A DNA stretch of 64,000 nt from SHZI01 sp038214295 (GCA_038214295.1 JBBQSA010000008.1:15362-79361); one strand, 5' to 3'; positions 35,578 to 44,725 are shown, counted from the stretch's first letter. A program made the numbers and translations. Notes: generated by a model from the sequence alone, not told the origin.

Positions 35578-35607
35578 GCGGGCGGACCCTGTGAGGGGTC
35601 CGCCCGC
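35578..35607. terminator. Hairpin between DUF2909 and coxC genes
   Basis: GCGGGCGGACCC (35578-35589) pairs perfectly with GGGTCCGCCCGC (35596-35607) around a 6-base loop. The two flanking genes converge here, so it probably ends both transcripts. No clear T-tract is visible on either side. Confidence 0.6.
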
Positions 35608-35629
35608 GCGTCCGGCCCGTCTGCTGGCG

Positions 35630-36496
35630 TCAGAGCCAGTAGACGAAGATGAACAGCCCGAGCCACACCACGTCGACGAAGTGCCAGTACCAGGCCACGC
35701 CCTCGAAGGCGAAATGCCGATCCGGCGTGAAGTGGCCCTTGAGGCAGCGCAGCCAGATGACCGTCAGCATGATGGCCCCGATGGTGACGTGCAGGCCGTG
35801 GAAGCCGGTCAGCATGAAGAAGGTGCTGCCATAGATCCCGGCCGTGCTCAGCTTGAGGTTCAGCTCGGTGTAGGCGTGGTTGTACTCGTAGGCCTGGAAG
35901 CCCAGGAAGATGAAGCCCAGGACGAAGGTGAGGCCCAGGAAGAGGTTCAGTATCCCGCGCTTGTTCGCCTTCAGCGCGTGATGGGCGATCGTAAGGGTCA
36001 CGCCGCTGGTCAGCAGGATCGCCGTGTTGAGGGCCGGGATGCCCCAGGGCCCCATCGTCTCGTACTCGCCGCCGATGCGGCCCGGGCCGCTGGACGGCCA
36101 GGTGTTCTCGAATTCGGGCCACAGGAACTTGTTGGTCACGATCTCGGAGCCTTCACCGCCAAGCCAGGGCAACGACAGCTGGCGGGCATAGAACAGTGCG
36201 CCGAAGAAGCAGGCGAAGAACATCACCTCGGACAGGATGAACCACATCATTCCCATGCGGAACGACTGGTCCACCTGGGCGTTGTAGGTGCCGGCCTCGC
36301 TCTCGCCGATGACCTCGCCGAACCAGAGGAACATCATCAGGATCAGGATCGCGGCGCCCAGCAGGGCCACCGGGGCCGTGGATCCGCCGTTCAGCAGGAT
36401 TGAGACACCGACGAACAGGGTGAAAAGGCCGACGGAGCCGATGATCGGCCAGTGGGTGCCGTGGGGGACGTAGTACTTGTCCTGTGCATGCGCCAT
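35630..36496 (-). CDS. coxC: Cytochrome c oxidase subunit III
   Basis: Membrane subunit III of the aa3-type oxidase. Seven helices can be traced; HGTHWPIIGSVGLF, MMWFILSEVMFFACFFGALF and TGFHGLHVTIGAIMLTVIWL are characteristic. 288 residues. Ends the leftward oxidase genes and starts 27 bases after ctaG. Confidence 0.97.
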   Translation of the reverse strand: MAHAQDKYYVPHGTHWPIIGSVGLFTLFVGVSILLNGGSTAPVALLGAAILILMMFLWFGEVIGESEAGTYNAQVDQSFRMGMMWFILSEVMFFACFFGALFYARQLSLPWLGGEGSEIVTNKFLWPEFENTWPSSGPGRIGGEYETMGPWGIPALNTAILLTSGVTLTIAHHALKANKRGILNLFLGLTFVLGFIFLGFQAYEYNHAYTELNLKLSTAGIYGSTFFMLTGFHGLHVTIGAIMLTVIWLRCLKGHFTPDRHFAFEGVAWYWHFVDVVWLGLFIFVYWL

Positions 36497-36523
36497 GTCA
36501 GTGTCTTCCTGGGTCTAAACGGA

Positions 36524-37093
36524 TCAAGTGGTGGGGGCAGTAGCGGCCAGCTCGGCGACCAGCTTGGCCGTCGCCGGGCGATTGACGTAGAAGGTGTAGG
36601 AAAGGGTAATGCGGTCGATGAATTCGGGCAGCTTGGTGTCCACCATGAACTGGACGCCCATGTCCCGGCCCTCGCCGGCCGTGAAGTCCTGCTGGGTGAA
36701 GCAGAAGCACTGGGTCTTGATGAAGTGCTTGGCCGCCAGTCCGGGGGCCACGCTGGGCACGGCCGAGCCCACCAGCACCCCGTCCGTCAGGTTGCGGGCG
36801 TAGAAGGCGGTGTTGTAGAGCTGCCCGGGGTGCACCTGCATGGAGCTGACCACGGGCCGGAACTCCCAGGGCGCCTGCTCGTTCAGGGCCGTCACGAACT
36901 CCACCGTCACGAGGCGCTCGGTGTCCACGCGGGTGTCGGTGATGGTGGCGGCCACGGTATTCGTGCGGCCGCCGATGCCCGTGATCTTGCACATGATGTC
37001 GTAGAGCGGCACCAGCACGAAGCCGAAGGCGAACATCGCCACCGCGAGCACACCGAGGCGGAATATCAGCTGGTTATTGCCCGTATGCGCCAC
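36524..37093 (-). CDS. ctaG: Cytochrome c oxidase assembly protein CtaG/Cox11
   Basis: Periplasmic copper chaperone that delivers CuB to subunit I. One N-terminal membrane helix (LGVLAVAMFAFGFVLVPLYD) is followed by the beta-sandwich domain; the copper-binding CFCF motif appears in KTQCFCFTQQDF. 189 residues. Three bases separate it from the small upstream gene. Confidence 0.97.
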   Translation of the reverse strand: MAHTGNNQLIFRLGVLAVAMFAFGFVLVPLYDIMCKITGIGGRTNTVAATITDTRVDTERLVTVEFVTALNEQAPWEFRPVVSSMQVHPGQLYNTAFYARNLTDGVLVGSAVPSVAPGLAAKHFIKTQCFCFTQQDFTAGEGRDMGVQFMVDTKLPEFIDRITLSYTFYVNRPATAKLVAELAATAPTT

Positions 37094-37096
37094 CGC

Positions 37097-37249
37097 TCAG
37101 CTCCGCAATCCTGTCGCCAGGATAAATCCCAGGTACATGCACAGCGAGATGAACCCGAGCAGCAGCGCCGTGCGCCGCGCGCGCCGCCGCTGTTCCGCGA
37201 GCAGCGCGGCGTCGGTGCCGGCCGGGTTCGTTGGCGCGGAACCGGTCAC
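37097..37249 (-). CDS. Small cytochrome oxidase assembly membrane protein
   Basis: A 50-residue protein with one membrane helix (TALLLGFISLCMYLGFILAT) behind a basic stretch EQRRRARR. The GTG start overlaps the coxA stop by four bases. Position between coxA and ctaG matches small assembly proteins of proteobacterial cox operons. Too short to classify by domain. Confidence 0.8.
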   Translation of the reverse strand: MTGSAPTNPAGTDAALLAEQRRRARRTALLLGFISLCMYLGFILATGLRS

Positions 37250-38871
37250 TTGACGACCGGCGCCTCGTCGAAGGTGTGGTACGGAGCGGGTGACGGCACC
37301 GTCCACTCGAGACCCTCCGCCTGGTCCCAGACCTGCGCGGGAGCCTGCTTGCCGCCACGAATGGTCTTGATCACGACGTAGGCGAACAGCAACTGGGCCA
37401 GTCCAAAGCCGAATGCCCCGATGCTGGAGACCATGTTCCAGTCAGCGAACTGGGTGGCGTAGTCCGGGATGCGGCGGGGCATGCCGGCGAGACCCAGGAA
37501 GTGCTGCGGGAAGAACGTGATGTTGACGAAGATCGCCGAGAGCCAGAAATGGATCTTGCCGAGGGTTTCGTCGTACATGTGGCCGGTCCACTTGGGCAGC
37601 CAGAAGTAGGCGCCGGCGATTGCGCCGAACAGGGCGCCCGGTACCAGCACGTAGTGGAAGTGCGCCACCACGAAGTAGGTGTCGTGGTACTGGAAGTCCG
37701 CCGGGGCGATGGCGAGCATCAGGCCGGAGAAGCCGCCGATCGTGAACAGGAACAGAAAGGCCAGCGCGAACAGCATCGGCGTCTCGAAAGAGAGCGAGCC
37801 GCGCCACATGGTGGCGGTCCAGTTGAAGACCTTCACTGCTGTCGGGATCGCGATGAGCATCGTGGAGAGCATGAAGAACATCTCGCCCGCCAGCGGCATG
37901 CCCACCGTGAACATGTGGTGGGCCCAGACGATGAAGGACAGGAAGCCGATGCTCGCCGTGGCGTAGACCATCGCGGCGTAGCCGAACAGGGGCTTCCGCG
38001 AGAAGGTCGGGATGATCTGCGACACGATGCCGAAGGCCGGCAGGATGATGATGTAGACCTCCGGGTGGCCGAAGAACCAGAAGATGTGCTGGAAGAGCAC
38101 GGGATCGCCGCCGCCCGCTGCCTGGAAAAAGCTGGTGCCGAAGAACTGGTCGGTGAGCAGCATGGTCACGCCGCCAGCGAGCACGGGCATGGCAGCGATC
38201 AGCAGGTAGGCGGTGATCAGCCAGGTCCAGACGAACAGCGGCATCTTGAGCAGTGTCATGCCCGGGGCGCGCATGTTCATGATCGTGACGATGATGTTGA
38301 TGGAGCCCAGGATCGACGACATGCCGAGCAGGTGGACGGCGAAGATCGCGAACGGGAAGGCATTGCCCGTCTGCAGGACCAGCGGCGGGTAGAGCGTCCA
38401 GCCACCGGCGGGGGCACCGCCGTCCATGAACAAGGTAGACAGCAGGATGCCGCTGGCGAAGGGCAGGATCCAGAACGACCAGTTGTTGAGGCGGGGCAGC
38501 GCCATGTCTGGCGCGCCGATCATCAGCGGGATCATCCAGTTCGCGAAGCCGACGAACGCCGGCATGATCATGCCGAAGATCATGATCAGCGCGTGCATGG
38601 TGGTCATCTGGTTGAAGAAGTCGGGATTCACAAACTGCAGGCCGGGCTGGAACAGTTCCAGGCGGATGATCATGGCCATCGCGCCGCCCACGAACAGCAT
38701 CACCAGCGCGAACAGCAAGTAGAGGGTGCCGATGTCCTTGTGGTTGGTGGTGAAGAGCCAGCGCGTGAGGCCCTTGGCCGGACCGTGATGCTCGCCGTGA
38801 TCGTCGTGGGCCTTGCCACCGTGGGAATGCCCGTGGTCATGGCCGGCGTGGTCGTGGGTCTGGGTGCTCAT
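37246..38871 (-). CDS. coxA: Cytochrome c oxidase subunit I with His-rich N-terminus
   Basis: Catalytic heme a / heme a3-CuB subunit. Conserved stretches are TTNHKDIGTLYLLFALVM, HALIMIFGMIMPAFVG, GHPEVYIIILPAFG with the proton-channel Glu, WAHHMFTVG with the CuB His pair, and VVAHFHYVLVPG with the heme ligands. About twelve helices, 541 residues. The ATG 38871 has GGAG eight bases upstream. Before the core lies an unusual His/Asp tail, residues 5-31, with about ten His. Confidence 0.97.
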   Translation of the reverse strand: MSTQTHDHAGHDHGHSHGGKAHDDHGEHHGPAKGLTRWLFTTNHKDIGTLYLLFALVMLFVGGAMAMIIRLELFQPGLQFVNPDFFNQMTTMHALIMIFGMIMPAFVGFANWMIPLMIGAPDMALPRLNNWSFWILPFASGILLSTLFMDGGAPAGGWTLYPPLVLQTGNAFPFAIFAVHLLGMSSILGSINIIVTIMNMRAPGMTLLKMPLFVWTWLITAYLLIAAMPVLAGGVTMLLTDQFFGTSFFQAAGGGDPVLFQHIFWFFGHPEVYIIILPAFGIVSQIIPTFSRKPLFGYAAMVYATASIGFLSFIVWAHHMFTVGMPLAGEMFFMLSTMLIAIPTAVKVFNWTATMWRGSLSFETPMLFALAFLFLFTIGGFSGLMLAIAPADFQYHDTYFVVAHFHYVLVPGALFGAIAGAYFWLPKWTGHMYDETLGKIHFWLSAIFVNITFFPQHFLGLAGMPRRIPDYATQFADWNMVSSIGAFGFGLAQLLFAYVVIKTIRGGKQAPAQVWDQAEGLEWTVPSPAPYHTFDEAPVVK

Positions 38872-38911
38872 GGCTCGTGCTCCGGAGTCGGAATTCAAAC
38901 GGGGTGGCGGA

Positions 38912-39739
38912 TCAGTTGGCGGCGACGGCCGCCGGGGCTGCCGGTGCCTTCTGGGCGGCCAGCCAGGCCTCGAACTCTGCCTTGGGCCGGGCATCGACCA
39001 CGATCGGCATGAAGCCGTGGTCCTTGCCGCAGAGCTCGGCGCATTGCCCGCGGTAGATGCCGGGCTTGTCGATCTTGAACCAGCCCTCGTTGACGTAGCC
39101 CGGGATGGCGTCGCGCTTCACGGAGAAGGCCGGCACCCACCAGGCGTGGATCACGTCGTTCGCGGTAAGGAGGTAGCGGATCTTGACACCCGCCGGGACC
39201 ACGAGGGGGTTGTCCACCTCGAGGAGGTAGTGCTCGACGTCCTTCGGGTTCAGGCCGGAACCGAGCTGGCGGGTGGCATTGCTGGTCGGGGCGAGCGTGC
39301 TGAAGAAGGAGTAGTCCTGGCCCACGTAGTCGTACTGCCACTTCCACTGGTAGCCCGTGATCTTGATGGTCATCTCGGAATTGCGCGTGTCGTCGATGCG
39401 GACCAGCGCCGGCGCCGTCTCGTAGCCCAGGAAGACCAGCACGAGCGTCGGGATGACCGTCCAGATGATCTCGGCCGTGGTGCTGTGGCTGAACGTGGCC
39501 GGCACGGCACCCTTGGACTTACGGAAGGTCACGATCGCGTAGATCATCACCGCGAAGACACCGATGCCGACGATCGTGCAGATCCAGAGCACCAGCATGT
39601 GCAGGTCGTAGGCTTCCTGGCTCGTGGAAGTCACGCCCTCCGTCATGTTCAGTGTCCAGTCGGCCCGGGCGGGCAGGGCCAGGGCGGCCACGAAGAGGCC
39701 GGTGAGCAGCTGGCGGGCTAGAGTGGCAACTCGGCGCAT
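38912..39739 (-). CDS. coxB: Cytochrome c oxidase subunit II
   Basis: Carries the CuA electron-entry centre. A signal peptide (residues 1-26, ending PARA) precedes two membrane helices and the periplasmic cupredoxin domain. The CuA ligands are in VIHAWWVPAF and QCAELCGKDHGFM; the aromatic patch GYQWKWQYDY is present. 275 residues with an Ala/Pro-rich C-terminus and no fused cytochrome c domain, so this is aa3 rather than caa3 in form. Confidence 0.97.
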   Translation of the reverse strand: MRRVATLARQLLTGLFVAALALPARADWTLNMTEGVTSTSQEAYDLHMLVLWICTIVGIGVFAVMIYAIVTFRKSKGAVPATFSHSTTAEIIWTVIPTLVLVFLGYETAPALVRIDDTRNSEMTIKITGYQWKWQYDYVGQDYSFFSTLAPTSNATRQLGSGLNPKDVEHYLLEVDNPLVVPAGVKIRYLLTANDVIHAWWVPAFSVKRDAIPGYVNEGWFKIDKPGIYRGQCAELCGKDHGFMPIVVDARPKAEFEAWLAAQKAPAAPAAVAAN

Positions 39740-39792
39740 GTCAGTTATTTCCCTGAATCGTTGTCTTGAGTCGGTGTCTTGAGAAGCGTTCG

Positions 39793-40293
39793 TTATCCTG
39801 GAAGCCTGCTCTGGCTCCGGTTCTGGCTCCGGCCGTCGTCGGCCAGCAACTCGGCCAGCCGGTTCTTCAGTCCGCGGCGCTCTGTGTCCGTCAGAAACGC
39901 GCCGATCTCCACGCTCTGGCCCCGCGACCGGAAGAGCAGCCGGCTGGGCCAGTGGGCCGGGTTCCCGGAGCGCAGCTCGATCCGCGTCCAGGGACGCTGA
40001 AAGGAGTAGGCAATCCGGTCCGTGCCGCCACGCCAGACCTTCCAGCGCTTCTCGATCACCACGCTGGCGTCATCCACCCGGATGTACTCCCGGGTCTCGG
40101 ACCGGCGCTGCACCCAGTTGACCGCCCCGTACAGCACCGCCAGCTCCAGTCCGGCGAACGGCAGTACGGGCCAGAAGCCAAGCGCCGCGCATCCCAATGC
40201 GATGCACGACAGGATGGCCGCCAGCGATCCGTAAAACCAGGCAGTAGCACGGGGCGTCAGGGAAGAATTCGGCCGAAGCTCGAACGAATACAC
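39793..40293 (-). CDS. DUF2244 membrane protein
   Basis: Two membrane helices (AWFYGSLAAILSCIALGCAA and FWPVLPFAGLELAVLYGAV) are followed by a soluble part with EYIRVDDASVVIEKRW and PWTRIELRSG. DUF2244 genes are often first in cox operons; the function is not established. 166 residues. The tail contains a small repeat, RSQNRSQSR. Upstream, 40294-40443, about 150 bases hold no gene and may carry the operon promoter. Confidence 0.9.
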   Translation of the reverse strand: MYSFELRPNSSLTPRATAWFYGSLAAILSCIALGCAALGFWPVLPFAGLELAVLYGAVNWVQRRSETREYIRVDDASVVIEKRWKVWRGGTDRIAYSFQRPWTRIELRSGNPAHWPSRLLFRSRGQSVEIGAFLTDTERRGLKNRLAELLADDGRSQNRSQSRLPG

Positions 40294-40443
40294 GTGAGGA
40301 CCCCTTCGCGGGCGCGGAAATTTTACTTGAACAGCCGGTGCCGGCGCAATTTGACCGCGTGTGCCGCGGCACGACCTTAGGCGAGGGGAAACAGCTGTTT
40401 ACCGGCCCATCTGGGAATCATTCCCGGTTGGCCGCGACGCGCC

Positions 40444-41346
40444 TCAGCCGGACCGGCGACCAATCTGCCCGAGTCCCACGGCGATTTCATCGCTGCCCTG
40501 CCGCCGCCGTGTTGCAGGATCGGCGGACCACGCCTGCCCGAACACGATTTCGACCGTCGCCGGCAGCAGCCCGGCCGCGTCCCGTTCCTGCTCGTAGGCC
40601 GCCGTGAGCCGGGACCAGGCCTGCCGGCCGGTGAGGCCCCGCGGGCGCCCGCTGCCCGCGTTCGTGGTGCCCGTGGCCCGGAGGTCGGCGATCAAGCGGC
40701 TGAATTCCCGGTACTGCAGGGTGATCGTTTCGTTGTCCATGACGGGTTCCGCGAGCCCGGCCCGTACGAGCCCGTCACCGAGAGCCCGCATTTCCGGGAA
40801 CGGCATCACGTGCGAGGCCTCGTCCACGGCCCGCCAGGCCCGGCGCAGCTCTGCGTAGGAGGCGGGCCCCGGGGTCGCAAAACTGAACAGGCCCGGGTGG
40901 CGCAGCACGCGCCGCACTTCCCCGAGGACCGCGTCCAGCGCCGGGCTCCAGTGGATGGCCAGGCTGGAAAACACCAGGTCGAAACACTGGTCCGGGAAGG
41001 GCAGCCGGGCCGCATCGGCGCACACGGAGAGGGCACCGTGTCCGGCCCGTCGGGCCGCGACCTGCAGCATGCGGGGCGCGAGGTCGAGCGCGACCAGCTC
41101 CGCGTCGGGATAGCGGGCCGCCAGGGCGGGCAGCGCCTGGCCCGTGCCGGCTCCCAGGTCGAGGATGCGCCGGGGCTGGAGGCTGACCCACTGCAGCCGG
41201 TCCAGCAGCCGGTCGCGGACCTCCGCCTGCAGGATTGCCGCCTCGTCGTAGGTCCCGGCGGCCCGGGCGAACGAGCGGCGGACCTGGCGCAGGTCCACCG
41301 GCGGAACGTCGCGTCCGGAACCGGCGCCGCTCATGCCGTCGCTCAT
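40444..41346 (-). CDS. bioC: Malonyl-ACP O-methyltransferase BioC
   Basis: SAM-dependent enzyme that caps malonyl-ACP to start pimelate synthesis for biotin. The N-terminus VRRSFARAAGTYDEAAILQ and the SAM loop ILDLGAGTGQALPALAARYP are typical; FSSLAIHWSPALDAVLGEV also fits. The ATG overlaps the bioB stop (ATGA). 300 residues, longer than E. coli BioC (251), with a C-terminal extension. Confidence 0.92.
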   Translation of the reverse strand: MSDGMSGAGSGRDVPPVDLRQVRRSFARAAGTYDEAAILQAEVRDRLLDRLQWVSLQPRRILDLGAGTGQALPALAARYPDAELVALDLAPRMLQVAARRAGHGALSVCADAARLPFPDQCFDLVFSSLAIHWSPALDAVLGEVRRVLRHPGLFSFATPGPASYAELRRAWRAVDEASHVMPFPEMRALGDGLVRAGLAEPVMDNETITLQYREFSRLIADLRATGTTNAGSGRPRGLTGRQAWSRLTAAYEQERDAAGLLPATVEIVFGQAWSADPATRRRQGSDEIAVGLGQIGRRSG

Positions 41347-42350
41347 GTCGCCGCGGAGGGTGCCGCCGCCGGCCGGAGGCCCAGCCGGGCCAGCAGCTCC
41401 AGATCCCGGTCCGTCGCGGGATTTGGCGTTGTCAGCAGCTGCTCGCCGTAGAAGATGGAGTTGGCGCCGGCAAAGAAGCACAGGGCCTGGAGCTCTGAAC
41501 TCATGTCGGTGCGTCCGGCGGACAGGCGGACCCGGGATTTCGGCATCAGGATCCGGGCCACGGCAATGACCCGCACGAAGGTGAGCGGATCCACTGCCGT
41601 CTCGCTGTCCAGCGGTGTGCCGGTCACCCGCACCAACTGGTTCACCGGCACGCTTTCGGGGTGCTCGGGCAGGGTGGCCAGGGTGTGCAGCAGCTCGATC
41701 CGATCCTGGTCCGCCTCGCCGAGGCCGATGATCCCGCCGCAGCAGACCTTGAGGCCCGCATCCCGGACCGTCTTCAGCGTGGCCAGCCGGTCGGCGTAGG
41801 TCCGGGTGGAGATGACCTGGGGATAGAAGGCCTCGGAGGTGTCCAGGTTGTGGTTGTAGTAATCGAGGCCCGCGTCCCGCAGGGCCTCGGCCTGGTCTTT
41901 CGTCAGCATGCCGAGTGTCGCGCAGGTCTCGAGGCCGAGGCCGCGCACCGCGCGGACCATCTCCGTGATCTTTTTGAGCTGGCCCGGCTTCGGGTTCCGG
42001 TAGGCAGCGCCCATGCAGAAGCGGGTGGCGCCCCGCTCCCGGGCGCTGCGCGCGGCATCGACCACCGCGGCCAGGGGCACCAGCGCTTCCGGGGTGAGGC
42101 CGGTGTCGAAATGCACGCTCTGGGGGCAATAGCCGCAGTCTTCGGGGCAGCCGCCGGTCTTGATGCTCATCAGGGTGCTGATCTGCACTTCAGCCGGGTC
42201 GAAGTGGGCCCGGTGCACCGTGTGGGCACGGTACAGCAGCTCGTGGAGTGGCTGGCCAAAGAGCCCGGCGACTTCAGCGACGGTCCAGTCAGTGCGGACG
42301 GCGTCCGCGTCGGCGCTCCGGCCCTGGGGCCGCCCGGTCGGCATTTCCAT
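41343..42350 (-). CDS. bioB: Biotin synthase
   Basis: Radical-SAM enzyme that inserts sulfur into dethiobiotin. The Fe-S motif is CPEDCGYCPQS (CxxxCxxC), with TLMSIKTGGC just before it; YYNHNLDTSEAFYPQVI and GGIIGLGEADQDRIELL are conserved. 335 residues, E. coli 346. Divergent from comF across about 50 bases, a place where BirA-type control would be expected, but I did not find a clear operator. Confidence 0.97.
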   Translation of the reverse strand: MEMPTGRPQGRSADADAVRTDWTVAEVAGLFGQPLHELLYRAHTVHRAHFDPAEVQISTLMSIKTGGCPEDCGYCPQSVHFDTGLTPEALVPLAAVVDAARSARERGATRFCMGAAYRNPKPGQLKKITEMVRAVRGLGLETCATLGMLTKDQAEALRDAGLDYYNHNLDTSEAFYPQVISTRTYADRLATLKTVRDAGLKVCCGGIIGLGEADQDRIELLHTLATLPEHPESVPVNQLVRVTGTPLDSETAVDPLTFVRVIAVARILMPKSRVRLSAGRTDMSSELQALCFFAGANSIFYGEQLLTTPNPATDRDLELLARLGLRPAAAPSAAT

Positions 42351-42399
42351 GCAAAGACCCTGTTTTTGCCGGGGGACCCGAGCGGTCCCCGGCTGCTAA

Positions 42400-43167
42400 A
42401 TGGACGGGCAGTATCGGAACGCGTTGGAGGCCTGTCAACTTGTGAACTGGCGTCGGGTTGACGAAGTCCTGGATGCCCTGTTTCCGCCCCGCTGCCTGCT
42501 CTGCGGGCAGCCGGCGGGCAGCGCCGGGGCGGCCTGCGCCGGCTGTCTCGCGGACCTGCCCTGGCTGCCGGACTGCTGCCCGGACTCCTGCCCGGATTCC
42601 TGGCCGGACTCCTGGCCGAGCCCCCCACTGCTGGCGTGCTTCGCCAGCGTCCATTCCAGCCTTGTATATGAGTACCCGGTGGACCGGCTGATCGCCGCTG
42701 CCAAGTTCGGCCGCCAGCTGCCCGTGGCACGGCGCCTCGGGGAGCTGCTGGCGCTGCACGCCCCGGCGCTGCCCGCGGCCCCGGACGCGGTCGTCCCCGT
42801 GCCGCTGCACTGGCGCCGGGAGGCCAGCCGGGGCTTCAACCAGGCGGAGGAGATCGCGCGGGCCCTGTGCAGGCTTCGCCACTGGCCGTTGCGCGCCGAC
42901 CTGTGCCGGCGGGTCCGCCCCACGCCGGAACAGTCGGCCCTCGGTGCGGCGGCCCGGCGGGACAACCTGCGGGGCGCCTTTGCCCTGGCGGCGCCGCACG
43001 CCGCCGCGGGCTGCCGCCACGTGCTCCTGGTGGACGATGTCCTGACCACCGGCGCCACCGCGGCAGCCGTCGCGAGCGTGTTCCAGGAGGCTGGCGTGGC
43101 CGAGCTGTCCCTGTGGACCGTGGCGCGCACGCCGGAGCCGGGTCAGGCCGCGGCGCGAAAGGTGTAG
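42400..43167 (+). CDS. comF: ComF family protein (phosphoribosyltransferase fold)
   Basis: Related to ComF/GntX, which help use or take up DNA. A zinc-finger-like start FPPRCLLCGQPAGSAGAACAGC is followed by a PRTase domain with the PRPP loop VLLVDDVLTTGATAA near residue 215. Between them, residues 58-73 are four tandem copies of a DSWP-like tetrapeptide, unusual for the family. 255 residues from the ATG 42400; the GTG 42442, downstream of GGAGG, is an alternative. Overlaps the end of ubiA by 25 bases in convergent orientation. Confidence 0.9.
   Translation: MDGQYRNALEACQLVNWRRVDEVLDALFPPRCLLCGQPAGSAGAACAGCLADLPWLPDCCPDSCPDSWPDSWPSPPLLACFASVHSSLVYEYPVDRLIAAAKFGRQLPVARRLGELLALHAPALPAAPDAVVPVPLHWRREASRGFNQAEEIARALCRLRHWPLRADLCRRVRPTPEQSALGAAARRDNLRGAFALAAPHAAAGCRHVLLVDDVLTTGATAAAVASVFQEAGVAELSLWTVARTPEPGQAAARKV
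42571..42618 (+). repeat. Four tandem 12-bp units inside comF
   Basis: Units at 42571, 42583, 42595 and 42607 follow the pattern GACTCCTGGCCG with one to three changes each. They encode DCCP, DSCP, DSWP and DSWP in frame, so the copy number can change without shifting the reading frame. Confidence 0.85.
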
Positions 43168-44054
43168 TCCAGCAGGATGCCGGCGAAGACCGCCGCGCCG
43201 ACGTGCCGGTTGGCGAGGAAAGCCCGGAGGCAGGCGGCCGGTTCCCGGCGGCGGATCACCCACGTCTGGTTGGCAAGCAGCAGGGCGGCCACGGCCACCC
43301 CGGCCTGGTACCAGCCGCCGAGCCCCCCCTCGCGGCCGGCGAGCAGCAGGCCGACGACCAGCACCACCTGCAGCAGGACGATCATGAACAGATCCGCGGC
43401 GCCAAACAGTATCGCCGTGGACCGCACGCCGATCTTCAGGTCCTCCTCCCGGTCTGCCATCGCGTACATCGTGTCGTAGATGACGGCCCATACGACCACG
43501 ACGAGCCACAGCAGCCAGGCGAGGCGGGGCACGGCCTCGGTCTCCGCGGCGAAGGCCATGGGAATGCTCCAGCCGAAGGCGGCCCCCAGCAGGAACTGCG
43601 GCGCCGCCAGCCAGCGCTTGCTGAAGGGATACACCAGGGTGAGCACCGCCGCGCCGATGCCGAGGAGCTGCGCGAGGGGATTGAGCAGCATGAGGAGCGC
43701 GAGGGCCACGAGGCCGAGGACGCCAAACAGGGCGAGGGTCTCGGCCGGGGTGACCAGGCCCGCCGCCAGGGGCCGCGTGCGGGTCCGCTCGACGCGGCCG
43801 TCGATGTCCCGGTCCGCGTAGTCATTGATCACGCAACCGGCGGAGCGCATGACGATGACGCCCGCCACGAAGACCAGGAACGTGACCGGCCGCGGCTTGC
43901 CGGCCCCCGCGATCCAGAGGCCCCACAGTGTCGGCCACAGCAGCAGCCAGAGGCCGATCGGCTTGTCGAAGCGCATGAGCCGGGCGTACTGGCCGGCCTG
44001 AGTGGCCAGTTCCCGGCCTAAGCGGGCGAGACCGTGGGGCTGTGCCGTGGGCAT
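43143..44054 (-). CDS. ubiA: 4-hydroxybenzoate octaprenyltransferase
   Basis: Membrane prenyltransferase of ubiquinone synthesis. The first Asp-rich motif is NDYADRDIDGRVERTRTRPL and the second DREEDLKIGVRSTAILFG; both bind the prenyl diphosphate through magnesium. About eight or nine helices, 303 residues, E. coli 290. Start ATG 44054 (MPTAQPHGLARLGREL). No ubiC is adjacent. Confidence 0.96.
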   Translation of the reverse strand: MPTAQPHGLARLGRELATQAGQYARLMRFDKPIGLWLLLWPTLWGLWIAGAGKPRPVTFLVFVAGVIVMRSAGCVINDYADRDIDGRVERTRTRPLAAGLVTPAETLALFGVLGLVALALLMLLNPLAQLLGIGAAVLTLVYPFSKRWLAAPQFLLGAAFGWSIPMAFAAETEAVPRLAWLLWLVVVVWAVIYDTMYAMADREEDLKIGVRSTAILFGAADLFMIVLLQVVLVVGLLLAGREGGLGGWYQAGVAVAALLLANQTWVIRRREPAACLRAFLANRHVGAAVFAGILLDYTFRAAA

Positions 44055-44122
44055 CGGCGAAGTCTAGCCGGTCCTGCGGGGACCTGGCCGGAATTGCAAT
44101 CCGGGCGCAGGCCCGCTGGGCG

Positions 44123-44650
44123 TTACTTGTCCAGGACGAGAACGCCGTTGGCAACCGCGATGCGTTTGCCCGGATCGTAGGCCATGTGCACCTGCTTCTC
44201 CTGGCCGGCGAGTCGGTAGGTCACGTCGTAGCCGTTGGGAACCTGCTTTCTGTCCCGGACCGTCGTGCAGTTGCGCTGGGTTTCCTGGTAGGTGTTGCCC
44301 GCCTGCATCTTTTCCTGGATCTTGTTGCCTGCGTAGCCGCCACCCACGGCGCCGCCGACGGTTGCCAGCTTCTTGCCGTTGCCGCCACCCACCTGGTTGC
44401 CGATCACGCCGCCGACGATGGCGCCTGCCACCGTTCCCACGACCTGGTTTGGATCGCGGGTCTCACGCGTGCGCGTTACGACTTCGTCCCGGCAGTCCTG
44501 CCTTGGCGTGCTGACGGACTTCATCGCCGGCTTCACCGCCAGCACCTCGGCGTAGGCCGAGTCATCCAGCATTCGATAGCCCGCCACGGCGCCGATCGCG
44601 GTGACGGCCAGCCCGCCGACAACCAAGCCTATCAAGAGGTTCTGTTTCAT
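44123..44650 (-). CDS. Glycine-zipper 2TM-domain protein
   Basis: Envelope protein of the 17-kDa-antigen/glycine-zipper type. An N-terminal signal-anchor (LLIGLVVGGLAVTAIGAVAG) precedes the zipper VVGTVAGAIVGGVIGNQVGGG and GGAVGGGYAGNKI; the rest is small beta-like domain with two Cys (DCRDEV, NCTTV). 175 residues. Function unknown; relatives are linked to envelope stress. Divergent from a Crp/Fnr gene; a shared operator-like dyad lies at 44726. Confidence 0.9.
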   Translation of the reverse strand: MKQNLLIGLVVGGLAVTAIGAVAGYRMLDDSAYAEVLAVKPAMKSVSTPRQDCRDEVVTRTRETRDPNQVVGTVAGAIVGGVIGNQVGGGNGKKLATVGGAVGGGYAGNKIQEKMQAGNTYQETQRNCTTVRDRKQVPNGYDVTYRLAGQEKQVHMAYDPGKRIAVANGVLVLDK

Positions 44651-44725
44651 CGCGTCGCATCCTGTTTAACGGGCCTGCAGATGAAGACCATGACAGCAGC
44701 CTGGCCCGTTCTGAGGGGGGTGTCG

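Noticed and set aside
37501..39012. 503-codon plus-strand frame over coxA
   Set aside because: Antisense shadow of subunit I; His/Glu/Asp-rich low-complexity product.
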